64,000 nt of DNA from Lepus europaeus (GCF_033115175.1 NC_084837.1:88982966-89046965); one strand, 5' to 3'; positions 1 through 16,541 are shown, counted from the first letter of the stretch. Made by a program: numbers and translations. Notes: generated by a model not told the origin, from the letters alone.

Positions 1-4281
<4,281 letters not shown>

Positions 4282-7200
4282 AGGTGTGGGCGGGGAGGGG
4301 GAGGGCTGCGCTGGGGGCAGTGACCGTGAGGAGGGCGAGAATATTGGAACTCTGATCCATTGGTTATTGTCAAGGAAGAAGGACTTTTTCTCCCTCCGGT
4401 GGCACCAGCCTGTGTTCTAAAACAGAGGTGAGCCCAGGGCAGCACTTCCGAGGGGCTGCATCTGCCGAACGCACTGCCCTTTGGCCCGGCTTCAAGGACG
4501 AGGATGGCTTCCGCTCTGGGGGCCTGAGTGAGTGGGTGGGATTTCACCACCTGCCCCTCCCCTGCCACGTCCTTCTCTTCATGATAGCAATGTGGGATGT
4601 CCCGGCTCAACAGGAGCTGCCCCCTCTGTCTGGGACCGCTGTGTCAAGTTCACCTCCGAAGGATGCTCTAGGTAGGGGGCAAAGCCTGCATGGCCGCGGG
4701 CAGACTTCCTCTGCCTCCTCTCTGGCGCCCAGCCAGGCCTCCTGTCCTGCAGGCCCTGTGCCTTGAGAGGCTGGACGGGCAGGGGGCTTGGGCGGCTCCC
4801 TCCACTCTCAGAGCCTACTGATGGCTGTGTGTTCAGCACTGCACACGTGACAGTGGCGAAAGCGCCACCTCCTCTTTAAAAACTCTTAAAACGTGTCCTT
4901 TCTCACTTCGAAAAGTTGGAAGGATCTGCTGAGGCCCCGTGCGTACGCAACGTATAGTTTCTATTATCGCATCAGTCTCAAAGAGATTCAAACGACGGCA
5001 GGTGCTCACACGCAGCAGGAGGCAGGCGGCATGTGGGCTACGGCGGCCCCGGACTGTGTCTCCCGCCTTTAAGAGCGTGCACTGGTTCATGTAGTCCATC
5101 GCGTTAATTAAATCAACTTGATTGTATGCTCTAAATGTCTGTTCCGAATTAGGAAAAACACAACACGACACCCTGGGTTGATGCATTACTGGGAGCTAGG
5201 AGAGGGCTCCTCTAACAGCCGTCCCAAGGTGAAGTGTTTCCCGGCTTCCCCAGGAGGCAGCCGCCGGCGTTTCTGGAAGCTGCCACTTCCGGGAGCAGAC
5301 GTGCCAGAAGGGGAGCCTCGCAGGCCCACACGGGCCGGTGCGCAGGGCGCTCACGGTGGTTCTGCGCCTTTGGAGACTGCGGGCGGCCCTGGTGATGACA
5401 CTGGCAGCTACGCCGGGCGAGCCCACGAGCACAAACTATTTCAACTGGAAAAAGGGGCCCTCTTCTTTCACGGGCTTTTTGCAGAATACAGCAGACGGAA
5501 TTGTCACCTGCAATTGGTACTTTCTTCTTTGCTGCTGGTTTTTTTTTTTTTTTTTTGGATGAAATGACGTATCTCACCTTTTTTGCATGGACTTATACCA
5601 GGAAAAGTAAAGGGATTTCCTATGGAAGTCCTGTCTTACTCCAGGAAGTACGTGTTTGGGCAGGTTCTGAGCCTCGGATGTGATGAGACTTCTGGCGTTC
5701 CGTGACGACGCTGGGTGCTTCCCAGAGCCTGCGTCTCTGAAGTGCTAGCCTGGCGGTTTCCAGGCAGGACGGCTGCTCCCACACCTCCTGAGGACGGGGG
5801 CTGACACAGAAGGAAGCCTCCTGCTGCCCTGTGCAAGTGAGTTTTCTCACAGAACTCGGAGATGACAGAAAACCCCTCCACATCCTGGGGGTCTCAAGTC
5901 TGTGCCTGGCATGAGGTGATCTGGACGCAGAAGACCCCCGAACTGCCTGCCAGTGTGTTTGCCCTCCCACTCAGCACTTGGGGCAGAGGGCTCCGTTCTG
6001 GCCTGTGCTGGGGCAGTCGTGGCCGCCTCCTGGAAGCCGTGGGCAGTGGTTCCTGAGGGCTCACGTGCTCCGCCTGCGGCACCATCTCTCAAGGGCTCCT
6101 GGCAGCCACGCAACCGTCCTTCTGGTGCGGCCCAGTTCTGCCGAGCAGTGGCCACACCTGGCTGCAGTGCTCAGAGCTCAGAGCTGAAGACTACTGCTAG
6201 GAGGCGTGAGCTGGAGTACAGCGTTTTTCCAAAGGCCACTTCGTTGGCCCCTTTTCTGTGTAGAACAGCCCCCGGGGAGGGGGTGTGAGGAGACTGCTGG
6301 CAAGCCCACCGCGGCAGCCCAGATGGCGTTGGTCGCAGTCAGGTTAGCAGGTGAAGCCCCGTGTGGCGCTCTGGGCCAGTGTGATAGGGCTGGCCTTCCT
6401 TTAAGCCACCAGCCTTGGCTGCTTGAACAGATCTTGCTGTATGAATGGCAGTGATGTTTGTCAAGGACGGCTGACGGGGCAGGAGGAGACCAGGGCAGTC
6501 TTAGAGCTGCGGTAGTGGCTGCTGTGCAGCGGTTGGCCCCAGCAGCCTGGCGGCGTGCACTGCCCCCTGCCCCAGGTTCACGCCGGGGCTGGGGCTGACG
6601 CCAGTGCCAGTCTTCAGCACCTCCTGAGGAGCTGTCTTTTATCCCCTTTGCGCCTCTTCCCCCAAGAGGCCCCCTCCTCCCCACCTTCGGTCACGGCGAG
6701 CCTCTGGGGGTTTGGGTTTCAGGCCTGTGCTGGCACGTCATCTCTGTTGGCCAGCTTTCTGGCAGGCGGCAGAAGACCTGACATCCGAGACGAGCCGGGA
6801 GCCGGGACTCTGCCTCTCCCCTCGGGAAGCACGCACATGAGGGCAAGGCTGCTGGCAGACTGTTCGGCTGTCCTGATGTTGTCAGTGTTGGGTTTTTAAT
6901 TGACCGTGGTGACTTCTCTTTAAATCGTCGTTAACGTCGAAGTGAGCTGGAGCACACCGCGTGTGCTTAGTTTGCTTGTTTCTCCATTGCCCGCTGGCTT
7001 CCCAGAGTCTGGCCATGTTCCAGGGCTAAATGCTTTTATTCAGCCACAGACAGATGATTTTCTTTAAGTGGCGTGTGCATGTCGAACATGGACCCGAGTC
7101 GTCTGGCGGATTTTCACTGCTCTCCCCGGCTCTCGTTTGTCCTGAAGAGGAGACGCTGGCGAAGGAACCTGCAGGCTGCTTATGGCGCAGTTCACAAGGG

Positions 7201-7836
7201 GGCGGCTGGGAGCAGGAGAGGGTACGAGTTTAGCTTGGGACTGTGCTCCTTACTGATGACTTTTAAGTGGCTAGGGTTGGGAGTTTTCTTAAAATTACAA
7301 GTGCCCCCATTCTACAACCAAATTTCCGCTTCCCACAGCTGAGTTAGACCACTGTGTAGCCCCAGCAAGCAGCAGCCTCGCAGTGCACAGGCCGCCCCCA
7401 GCCGCGGCACCAGTGGCTGGGGGAAGCAGGAACGCAGGTGCAAGAGGCCACAAGGAAACGTGGCAGCGAAGCGTCCCCGGTGGGAGGGCTGCCCAGTGGG
7501 GCCAGGACGCGACACACAGGCACCCTGTGGCTGCCACATGAGGGAAACTCGCCACCCGTGCAGACTGGAGTGAGAACGTCTTGGTGATTCTGTCACTGAA
7601 TTTTCTTTTTTAAAAAAATTCAGAAGTAATGTATACTCTAGCACTCGGGGGTTTTTATATTTATGTGATAATTTCTTAAACAATTCAGAGAACTATTTAA
7701 GTTTTTATAAGCAAGTTGCAGGGGTCCCTTCTCCCAAGGGCAGCAGCTGGAAGGGTGGGCTCAGCCCATCGAGGATGTTGGTGGGGGATACACCAGTGAG
7801 GCTGTGTGCACACACGGACGGCAGAGTCACATCCAG

Positions 7837-7853
7837 CCCCCCCCCCCCCCCCC
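7837..7853 (+). repeat. Poly-C run of 17 in the SMAD3 3' UTR
   Basis: An uninterrupted run of 17 C, followed by GAGGGG. In RNA it is a candidate binding tract for poly(C)-binding proteins. It may also be length-polymorphic or mis-assembled. Confidence 0.9.
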
Positions 7854-8188
7854 GAGGGGCCTGTGAGCCAAGCCCCACTCCTTTCCCAGGGCTGGAAACT
7901 TTACAGAGAGCTGGTGCGTGTTTATCCAAGGAGCCTTCACGCCGCCTCCACTGCTGCTGTTACAACTGGGCTGTTCTGGACTGGTGCTGGGGTGTGCCGG
8001 GGGCGGGGAGGATGTGGGTGACTGTCACTCAGCCAGCCTGACCTTTTAAATCTCTGTAAAAAGCATGTATTTATAGTGTTTTAGATTTTTCTAACTTTTG
8101 TATCTTGAAAGCAGAGCAGCTGTTTAAGCATTGTACCCCTCCTGTTCGAGATCCTCTTCCCCCTCCCTCTTCCTCTTGTCAGTGTCCT

Positions 8189-8194
8189 AATAAA
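8189..8194 (+). terminator. SMAD3: SMAD3 polyadenylation signal AATAAA
   Basis: Canonical AATAAA in the context GTCCTAATAAACTGTTCTC. It is the first strong signal after the AT-rich conserved-looking end of the UTR. Cleavage is expected around 8205-8215. Confidence 0.85.
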
Positions 8195-8839
8195 CTGTTC
8201 TCATTGGAAAGCTGCTGTCCCAGGGTGCAGGCGAGATTGAAAAGGGAGCGGGGTGGCGGTGGGTCCTGGGGACTCGGAGGATGGACTCTGACCAACGATG
8301 TGCCTGGCCACCTGCTCCCTCAGGGACAGCAAGTTCCTGGGTTGCAAAGGTCGCACGTCTCACTGGGTACATCTTCCCCCTCATCTAAATAACTCACACA
8401 CCGCCGGAACAATGCTATTGCATTCATTTAGCAAATGCCCGTGGGCCGTCACCCCAACCTCAAGCCCTGCTACCACTTCCTCCTGCTAGCCCTCTGCTAG
8501 CCAGCTTCCTCCACACGTGCTGTCAGGGCATGCCAAATGCCTCCACTGATTGTCTGTTGGCTCCTTGGAGAATCCATTTAGAATGTTAAGGCTCCCGCGG
8601 AAAGAGCCTTCCTTTTAACTCACTTCTGTGTGGATTAAGGCACAAGGTGATCCGAATGAGAAATACCGGTGGGATGGTGAGAGTCTGGGTAAGCAGAACG
8701 CGGGAGAGGAGGGGAAACGGACCGCCTCTGCAGGAGTCTCTAAGGGCCGCACCTGAGCTCGAACACCTCGTGCCAGGAGGAGGGCTCCCAGCAGCCTCCA
8801 GTCGGCCTCCGTCAGTGGCAGCCCCGACTCCTGCCTTTA

Positions 8840-9170
8840 TGATCGTGCGTTGGCCACTTCTCCACCTGTCTGCCCCAATTCAACGACTCTCAAATTGGCA
8901 CCTTTAACCCAACCTGTTCCTTGGGCCCCATATTTTAAATTTCAGCTACCTATTGGATGTGGTCCAAAACACTGGGCTGTCTTCCTGCCTCACCTGAGCC
9001 AGTTCCTTCTCGGCCTCTCCCCTCCTGGTCTGCAGGCCCACAGCTGCTCACCGCTTTGCTTTTTCCCTTGCTCCCTGTCATCCCTGCTGTGGCTGCCCCT
9101 GGTGACCAAACCTCCCTTTGGGGAGGGCCTCACTTCCTGAACTCCCCCGCGCTCCTCGGCCCTCTTGCAT
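8840..9170 (+). mobile_element. L2 LINE fragment, part 1
   Basis: Fragments such as TTTAAATTTCAGCTACCTATTGG, the CCTGCCTCACCTGAGCC run and a GGCCTCACTTCCTGAAC run resemble the CT-rich 3' part of L2. It is strongly diverged. Confidence 0.5.
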
Positions 9171-9199
9171 GAATAATCTGTTCTTGGGCTTGCACGTCT

Positions 9200-9975
9200 T
9201 CTGCCTCATCCCTCCTCACTGGTGTTCCCAGACCACTGTATGCTCTCTTGACATTCCTGAGTGAGCTCACCAACCCTTAGGATTTCTAGCCACATAATTG
9301 CTAACGACTTCCAAACCAGTACTTGGCGCCCAGACATCTGTCCCGAGTTTCACACTTCAGTCCAACAGTTTGCCGGCTACTGGTACGTGGAGGTGCCACA
9401 TGTGCCTCAAACAGCGTAAACGAATCCATTATTTCCCTTATTAAACCATCGCCTTCTCTCCTGGCCTCCGGCCTGGTTTTTATCACAACCCTCAACCTGT
9501 ATCCTTGGCAGTTAACAGGCGTCCCCACCTCTGCGCCCTCCTGCAGGCCCTCTTGCAACCTGGACAGCCACACCAGCTTCCTCATAGGGAGATCACTCAC
9601 CCCGGTAACTCCTGACCTCTGGTCATCCCCGTCTCTGGCCCTCATCATTTGCCCACACTGAGTTCTCACCACTGCCTCCTCCCTCCTGCACAGCCCAGCC
9701 ACTCCTGGGTCCTTGTGCCTCTCCCTGCTCTCCTCCCCTGGCTCCCAGGCCTTCCCAACACATACCACCAATCGTCCGGCTACCTTGCACCAAGGCTTTG
9801 TGACTTGGTTCAGAAATCTCTAGGAAGGCTTCGCGGCTATCGCCATAGTCCCTGACCAGGTATTAACTCTGGTGTCTGTCTCCCTCTCGAGGCTATGAGC
9901 TTCCTGAGAGCTGGGTTACATTTTAATTAGTCTATCTCTGGCTTCTTTGTTTTGCTGAATAAATCTATCAATCAG
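9200..9975 (+). mobile_element. L2 LINE fragment, part 2
   Basis: A CT-rich series resembling L2 ORF2-end and 3' UTR sequence. It includes GAGGTGCCACATGTGCCTCAAAC, later TCCTGGGTCCTTGTGCCTCTCCCT, and an end GAGGCTATGAGCTTCCTGAGAGCTGGG close to the L2 3' end. Open frames on both strands through this stretch are remnants or chance. Confidence 0.6.
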
Positions 9976-10219
9976 TGCCCGTATTTAATAGTCTACCTCA
10001 CCAGTATCATTTGCATCCATTCTTGCTGTGCTATCCTATAGTAATCCCTATGATTTAACTGTAGAAACATCACTAAAAAGAGTTACTTCTTACCCAGCTA
10101 CTGCAAAATTCTAACTTGTCTTTCTCTACTCCAGGGACAGTATGTATATGGAAACATCACCATCATTCTTTATGAGGGGACTTTAGAAAGTTCATGGGAA
10201 ATGGAATTAAAAGATAAGT

Positions 10220-10508
10220 TTGGGGTAGATGTTTGGCCTAGCCATTAAGATGTCCATGTCCAATACTGGAGGACCTGGGTTCAAGTCTTGGCTCCAGTTC
10301 CCTATCCCAGCTGCCTGCTAATGCAGACCCTGGGAGGCAGTAGTGATGGCTCAAATGCCTGGGTCCCTTCTACCCACGTGGGACTCCTGGATTGAGCTCC
10401 CAGTTTGGCCTGGCCCACCTAGGCCAGCCATTGAGGGCATTTGGGAGGTGGTATACCAGCAGATGGGACTGCATGGCCTGTCTCTGTGCCTCTCAAATAA
10501 GAAAAATG
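10220..10508 (+). mobile_element. Older C-type SINE (+)
   Basis: The 5' end GGGTAGATGTTTGGCCTAG..., a B-box-like GGGTTCAAGTC and the tail CTCTCAAATAAG mark an old, diverged SINE variant. It splits or abuts a DNA-transposon fragment, because a TGAGGGGACTTTAGAAAGTTC end lies just left of it. Confidence 0.75.
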
Positions 10509-10516
10509 CATGCATA

Positions 10517-10650
10517 TGAGGGGTCTCCAAAATGCTTGTGAAAAATGCACATTATGAAAAAATAGCATAGATTTCAAAAAAATTTTGCACCAAAATAAGC
10601 ATTTTGCTAACTTCATTTTCCTATGAAATGTGTGAAGTGCTCTCATATTC
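10517..10650. mobile_element. Mariner-like MITE
   Basis: A short palindromic element with ends GAGGGGTCTCCAAAATGCTTG and a diverged inverse near 10,640. The internal TTTCAAAAAAATTTTGCACCAAAAT core also appears at 39.8, 47.8 and 54.9 kb. The superfamily call is tentative. Confidence 0.6.
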
Positions 10651-11139
10651 TCTATCCATGAAAGAAACAAGTCACAACACCGGGCCCACGCTCAGCTCCA
10701 GAATCCTCCGTGCAGCTAACTGGCTCGGCAGACGCTGCTGCTACTGAGGCCAGATTTTCCCGGGACAGAATCGGGGTTAGACGCCTCTTCTACCCCGAAA
10801 TCTCTGGCTGTCATCAGAGCAGATAGGAACTCAATACCAGGTAGCATTTCAAGGCTCTCCCCACCGTCGCTCAGTGCTCACAGCACTCTGCATCTTTATG
10901 TACCCACCATTTCTGTAACTGGACTGCTTGGGATTTCCCAACACACTCCCTTATTTCTTAATTCCCATAGCTTGTTCATGCTGAATGTGTCTCCGTACCA
11001 CAGTGGACCAGCTGAGGCAGGCTGACTTTATAGATACAAGGTCCTGGCAAGTCAAGGGCTTGGCGCCGACACTGGGCACTGGCCCTCAGCTCTGAGGGCC
11101 CTCGTGGCTGCTCAGGTCATAGCAGGAGCGTGTGGGGGC

Positions 11140-11330
11140 GGAAGAGGTCACATTTTAAATTAGGAAGCCAGAGAGAGAAACTGAGGTCCACAACCCCTTC
11201 CAAGGGCATGCCCCAATCTGACCTAAGGGACTCCTACTAGGCCCCACTTAGGGGTCCTCCCTCCCAACTGTGCCACACTGAAGACCAAACTCTCAACACA
11301 CAAACCTCTGCCCGGGAGGTGGGAGGGACC
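11140..11330 (-). mobile_element. Possible MaLR LTR fragment
   Basis: Read on the - strand the segment contains GTGTTGAGAGTTTGG...GGGGCCTAGTAGGAG, reminiscent of the GGTGGGGCCTAGTGGGAGG block of MST/THE1-type LTRs. It is weak and partial. Confidence 0.35.
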
Positions 11331-11404
11331 AAAGCACCCAAACTTCCACCAAGGGTGCTGCTGCCTCCCCTCCCCTGTCTGCCCAGGCTTTCCCCTCAGT
11401 CAGC

Positions 11405-11505
11405 CTCAGTGCCCCAAGGCACCCCTGACCTACTGAAGCAGAACCGTGAACCGCTCCTCCAGGTGATTCTGTGGGCTCCAGCTTGAGACCGCGGCTCTGA
11501 GATGT
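11405..11505 (+). mobile_element. MER5-like hAT-Charlie fragment
   Basis: ACCTACTGAAGCAGAA followed by CTCCAGGTGATTCTG and a degraded TTGAGACC end, in the MER5 order. It is a non-autonomous DNA transposon remnant. Confidence 0.6.
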
Positions 11506-13397
11506 GTGTGCTCTCCCCTCCCCACAGACCTTGGGCTGCTCTCCGTCTGTGTGACCCTGTCTTGCTTGCTCCCCTCACCCCTACTGGAGTTGAATTCTGA
11601 GCTCCTGAGAAACGAGAAACGACATCCACCACACTTCACTCAAGTCTGGCACCGACAAGGTTCACAGCAGTGTTGCTGGGCCCTGAGTCCTTGCTGCGGC
11701 ACCTCGCAGGGCGGAGGGAACAAGGTTCATGCTAATTTTACCCTTAAGGACTCTTGGGATTTCCTGGGGAGGCACGATTGGTGTAGACAGGCTCTTGGAC
11801 TTCAGGTTAAAAGAATCATTCTCTCTCTCTATGTATCTCTGCTGCTGCTACTGTTCCCATAAAGCTTCCACCAAGAAGCAGCTTCAACTAGACATGAACT
11901 GCCTCATGGGGCCAGTTTCTGTTTCCTAGATTTGCAGTTGTGGGAGGGAACGTTTGATTCTATCAACAGATGCACACAAAAAGGTTTTGAAAGAAAAATG
12001 TGCTTGTCTCCCTACCTGCCACCAGCCCCCCGGCAAGACTGTGCTCCAAATACGCAGTCGTGACCTCTAGGGCCAAGATTTGAACGAATACTTTTCCAAA
12101 AGCAAACACAGTAGAACTGTAAATCGCTAAGAGCTGGAATGGGGCTCAGCAGTATTCCAGCTGAAGGTCCCCAAGTGTCGCTGTGACAACTAAGAATCCA
12201 CGCAGGGCCTTCCAAACTAGAAGAACTTAACTCTCAGGAAAGATCCCTCCAGTAAGAGCAAGACCCGTGATGTTAATGTTAGGAGGCCCGGTCAATGCAG
12301 AGGAGGACACGCGAGAACTGCTAAGCCCCTTTGTGCAAGAGCCCACGTGCAGTGGACTCAGAGTCAAAGCCTGAGTGGCGCCCTGCACGGTCAGCATTCT
12401 ACTTCCATGAGACATACAAACTGCGGGAAAGTTAACAGTTAGGGTGTTGTTTTCCAGCTGACCTTGTACTAACGCAGTTCTAGGTTTGGTGCACTTGACA
12501 GATTTTTTTTTTTTGTTAACATGTTCTCCACCCACACTCTGTTTAAACATTTGGTGTCGAATGATACAATGCTATAGCTAAATTATCTACTGGAAAGATT
12601 TTGGAAGGTGAGGAGCAAATCTCACTCACTGGAACCTTCCCCAAAACTCTGCCTCCATCAATCAGAACATTCAATGAATCAGAAGCCCTGAGTACACTAG
12701 ACACATGTTTGCTAAATTTAGCTCTGCGTCAGCAGATACTCGGGCTCAGAATAGTTCACAGAGCTCTCATCTTACCCTTAGACAGTGGTTCTTCTAAGAT
12801 GGCTTTTCCATAGCAGGCCAAGAAGGGCAATGGGCTCTCCAAGGGTTCTCCTGATGGCATTGTTACGAGGTTGGTCCAAGGTGAAAGGAGTCTGACAACA
12901 GAGGCAAAAATGTCCCTCCCCACCTCTCCACAGCAGGAACGTGAGATCAGCCATATATCACATTTCACGGGTTGTAAGTAGTTCGCAGGAATGCCCTGAC
13001 ATGCTCTATGGTCCTTGAACATCATCCCAAATTACTCAGCCATCTAAGTCTAGCTTTGATGAATCTCTAGCTTCTCTGAATCAGATGTGGCCACGCTCTA
13101 TAAATAGAGAGCAAACAAACTGGTTCTGTCAATCTCACACTATGGTAGGATAGCATATTTTAAAATTATAAAAATATCTGTCTTCATCACTCTCAAATTA
13201 TTACATAACACATGGTTCTCTTAGGGAAAAATGTTTATTCTTGTCTCTCCTCCCTATCTTTCAGCATTCATGAATCTTCAAATTTTGTAACCACACTCAC
13301 AAAACATAAACTGTATTTTCCAACAAAACTAAGGGCTTACTATGTGCCAAACACTGTGCTATGCCAATAGAGATATGTTTAAGAAAAACAAAAAGCC

Positions 13398-13721
13398 AGG
13401 GCCGGCGCTGTGGCATAGCAGGTAAAGCTGCTGCCTGTAGTGCCAGCATCTCACATGGGCATCAGTTCAAGTCCTGGCTGCTCCACTTCCAATCCAGCTC
13501 TCTTCTATGGGCTGGGAAAGCAGTAGAAGATGGCCCAACTCCTTGGGCCCCTGCACCCACGTGGGAGACCTGGAAGAAGCTCCTGGCTCCTGGCTTCAGA
13601 TTGGTGCAGCTCCGGCCGTTGCGGCCAACTGCGGAGTGAACCAGCGGATGGAAGACACCTCTCTCTCTACCGCTTCTCTCTGACTTTCAAATAAATAAAT
13701 TAATCTAAAAAAAAAAAAAAG
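13398..13721 (+). mobile_element. CSINE type A (+)
   Basis: Representative copy of the main lagomorph C-repeat. It begins GGGCCGGCGCTGTGGCATAG, has a B-box CAGTTCAAGTCCTG, and a 3' end TGACTTTCAAATAAATAAAT ... TCT(A)n. The family is Pol III-transcribed, tRNA-derived and mobilised by L1. Type A here means copies with an AATAAA-containing tail after ACTTTCA. This copy lies beside or within the longest possible AAGAB 3' UTR. Confidence 0.93.
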
Positions 13722-14656
13722 ACCAAAAACAAAAAGGCATGTCTCTCGTTTGAAATCTCAGCTGGTCGGTCTGTGACACACACACAGGTCACTTCTGATA
13801 AATCCCAAATGTCACTGCAGTCCTAGCTCGGTCACGTCCCTAACAGGCCCTTTAGTAGATGCCGCTGATGCCTTTACCTCATGGTCCCCACTATCCCCAA
13901 ACAGCCAGGACTTAGAAACATGAGCTGCAGTTATGTGTAAGGCATGGTGGATTCCAAAAGCCAGCCTGACCAACTCTCAGACTATTTAAGATGTACGTCT
14001 AATCCGGGGAAGGATGTGTGGCTTCCCGACCCCTACTGAAAAACAGTAAAACCCTAATGAGACACATTAGCTGGCTTCATAAGTCACATTTTAATCTCCT
14101 GGCTTTGTCTAATTTACAAAATCAAGTTCACAGCTTCTCCCAGTCTTTTTTTTTTTTTTTAATTCCCTCTGTGTCACCTAAATATCTTCTAAAACCGTCC
14201 ATTTTGGAAGAAAAACATGTTCTCTCTCTCTCATTTTGCAACCCCCCGAGAGCCAACTTCCCTCATGTAATCAACAGCTAATGCAGTCACCTGAAAGAAA
14301 CTCTGCTGGGACGGGGGAAACCAAATTCAGAGACCACCTCTCGCCGAGTGCTCCAAGTCTCTGAGATGTCTGCTTCCTACGGTGGTGTCAGCCAGACCCC
14401 TGGAATATTCTGTCCCCTCTGTCATGTTTCAGGTCTACAGTGCTTAGAAGGTGGTGCGGGAAGGGGTGTGAACCTCGTCTGTGACTTCACCTATGCTTCC
14501 TCCGCACCCTGTGAATGGGTTCATGTGGGTCTGAGGCTCACACTAGGCCGAAAGCGCTTCTCAGCCTGTGAGCCAGCACCATCCATCCACAGCGCTCTGT
14601 GGCGGTGCAGAGCCAGGCCGCGGTCAGCACAGGAACGATGAATGACAGGCGTTACA

Positions 14657-15784
14657 CAAGTGTCTACGAAAACAGGAGTAAGGATTTTTATTTGCTACAC
14701 ACTCCCCTCTCATGATTAATTCCTCTGGGAATGACCTGCTCAGACATGGCAGGGTAGAGTGAAGGGGTTCCCGCTGGGCCACAGCCCTGGGAGGGCACAC
14801 AGGGGCTTCCAGCCTTACGAGTGAAACAGGGTTAGCCCGGGAAATCACTGCCAAGCCCTTCAGAGCTGTACCCACACCCGAGCGTGGCTACCTTGGCAGT
14901 GATCTTTGGCTTTCAAAGAGAAAGACGGGAACTTGCCTTGTTCTGTGGGTATAAAGTGTGACAGCACAGCTCCGGCATCTCCGGTAGCAGGGAGCACCCT
15001 AAGGCAAAGGACTTTCTTCGTGACAGTGTGAGAACGACATTTCAGCCTAGGATCACGTTATCTCCACGGCCCGTACAGGAAGCCTTAGGGAGACCGGAGC
15101 TTCCTGCACACAGCCATACAACACCACAACTCTGAGGAGGGGTTTGTTTTATTCCCACCACAGTGGGAAACCTTGGCCTCATTCAATGTTATCAAAAAAT
15201 TCACACTGGCTTTCCATTTTTTTTTTCCTAGTATGAACTCAGACACTATAGTTCAAAAGAAATGCCCAAGAGCACTGTTGAATTCAGAGGCTAACCTGTG
15301 GGCCCCCGACTTTGCCCCCAGCCCTGATACTACGTAGCACACATCACAGTTGGAGCTGCCGCCTTTCTTCCCTCTAGAGCATCACAGCTCAGAGCCACAA
15401 GCTCCCTGAGTGGGGAAAATCCACAACAGGCAGGAGAGATGGCACACGGAGGGAACAGCACGTAAAAGGATGCCTAGGGGTGGCTTCGTGTACTCTTCTA
15501 ACTTCGGTAAATCACACAGACCTGACAGACTCATTCTACCCCTGTTCCTAGAACAAAGAAGTATACCGGAGAAATCCTCTCTCAATACTGCCATCCAACT
15601 CTTCAGTCCCTCCCAATATACTGAGGAAGAAGACTTCTCTGTCGTCCCCTGCTAAGAACTAAAATTAAGGGGGCCATTGGTTAAATTAAGGGAGCCTGCC
15701 TACATGATGTTGGGAAACCCAGCAACAAAGAACATGGCTGAGTGGGACACCAAGTAGGGAGGGCTAGACCCTAGTGTAAGTGAT
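14657..15784 (-). other. AAGAB: AAGAB 3' UTR (minimum extent)
   Basis: Non-coding sequence downstream of the AAGAB stop codon. Reading leftward, signal-like hexamers on the - strand occur at 15,148-15,153 (AATAAA), 14,687-14,692 (AATAAA), about 14,089 (ATTAAA) and about 13,231 (AATAAA). The UTR could therefore be about 0.65, 1.1, 1.7 or 2.5 kb. No repeat is recognised between 13,722 and 15,784. Confidence 0.55.
14687..14692 (-). terminator. AAGAB: Candidate AAGAB polyadenylation signal
   Basis: AATAAA on the - strand, in the context GTAGCAAATAAAAATCC. A second AATAAA at 15,148-15,153 is closer to the stop codon. The choice between them cannot be made from sequence alone. Confidence 0.4.
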
Positions 15785-15862
15785 TTAGTGTTCTTCATCA
15801 GACGAAAGGCCTTCAATTTCATCTCTGTCTCCCCCAATTGCCATCCAGAAAGCTTTGGCCAC
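15785..15862 (-). CDS. AAGAB: AAGAB exon 10, coding part
   Basis: The acceptor lies behind CATTCCCCAG. The 78 nt encode [11 protein letters not shown] then [14 protein letters not shown] and a TAA stop at 15,785-15,787. It starts in phase 0 after exon 9. The acidic, serine-containing C-terminus (SSDEEH) matches the human protein as I remember it and contains a plausible casein kinase 2 type site. Confidence 0.97.
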   Translation of the reverse strand: MAKAFWMAIGGDRDEIEGLSSDEEH

Positions 15863-15959
15863 CTGGGGAATGAAAATGCAACAAATTTTAGGCAACAGCT
15901 AAATTTCACCTCATTTCATTTGTCACAACATACATCTGAACTGACTGAGAGACCTGAAA

Positions 15960-16225
15960 TTCCACCATTTGTCCTCCAGCGCTCTGGCAATTTACATCAA
16001 AACCGTTAAATACCCTCTGTCCCAAGACGTCCACATCTAGGAATTTATCTTAGGGACACAAGGAGCTGTATGCAAAGGTGATGTGTAAAGGGAGGCACAG
16101 CTTCATTATTTATAGAAGCAAAAAAAAAAAAAAAAAAAAAAAAGGACAAGGAATAACTGTCCAAAAGGGAACCAGATAAATAAATTATGACACATTCATA
16201 TAATGGGATGCCATCAACCATAAAC
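15960..16225 (+). mobile_element. Old L1 (L1M-type) 3' fragment (+)
   Basis: TTAGGGACACAAGGAGCTGTATGCAAAGGTG and later AACCAGATAAATAAATTATGACACATTCATATAATGGGATG are the L1M ORF2-end/3' UTR sequence, in the orientation opposite to AAGAB. An A-run of about 24 bases interrupts it at 16,120-16,143 and is likely an expanded A-rich site within the element. Confidence 0.75.
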
Positions 16226-16541
16226 AAGCTCCTGCCAAGAACACGTGTTGCGATGGTAGTAACAAAACAAAACAACTTAAGAGTTTTCCAACCCAAAGTC
16301 AGGAAGGCAAACATCCCAAGTTTCAATAAAGGTTCCGTGATATCCAACATACATCTGAAAAATACTGGTTTGCCTACAGCAACTACATGACTGCTGTGTA
16401 AAAACTGAATTAGTCCTACGCTAACAGCCAACTGAAAGCTCACAGTAGGGCCTGTCCGAGGCACACAGGTAGGATAAGTAATTTCACCTGCACTGGGCCT
16501 CTGCTAGGCAGCGCAGTACATACCCGACTGGTTTGTCTCAC

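Larger units (their letters stand above)
4282..8212 (+). other. SMAD3: SMAD3 3' UTR
   Basis: About 3.9 kb of non-coding sequence between the stop codon and the AATAAA at 8189, comparable with the multi-kilobase 3' UTR of human SMAD3. There is a T-run at 5539-5556 and a run of 17 C at 7837-7853. The last 200 bp are AT-rich, with GTATTTATAG and TTTTAGATTTTTC runs resembling a conserved 3' end. Open frames within it are not supported as genes. The exact cleavage site cannot be read from DNA and is placed 15-20 bp past the signal. Confidence 0.88.
8213..14655. other. Intergenic region between convergent SMAD3 and AAGAB
   Basis: About 6.4 kb with no recognisable gene. It holds L2 remnants (8840-9975), a DNA-transposon fragment (10,517-10,650), two CSINEs, a MER5 fragment and a possible MaLR fragment. 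Stretches 10,650-11,140 and 11,510-13,397 show nothing I recognise. The right boundary depends on which AAGAB polyadenylation site is used. Confidence 0.7.

Noticed and set aside
4830-8100. Open frames within the SMAD3 3' UTR, both strands
   Set aside because: They fall in the UTR between a clear stop codon and polyadenylation signal, and show no recognisable domain.
9301-9771. 156-codon - strand and 112-codon + strand open frames near 9.3-9.8 kb
   Set aside because: They overlap each other within an L2 remnant and show no domain or splice support.
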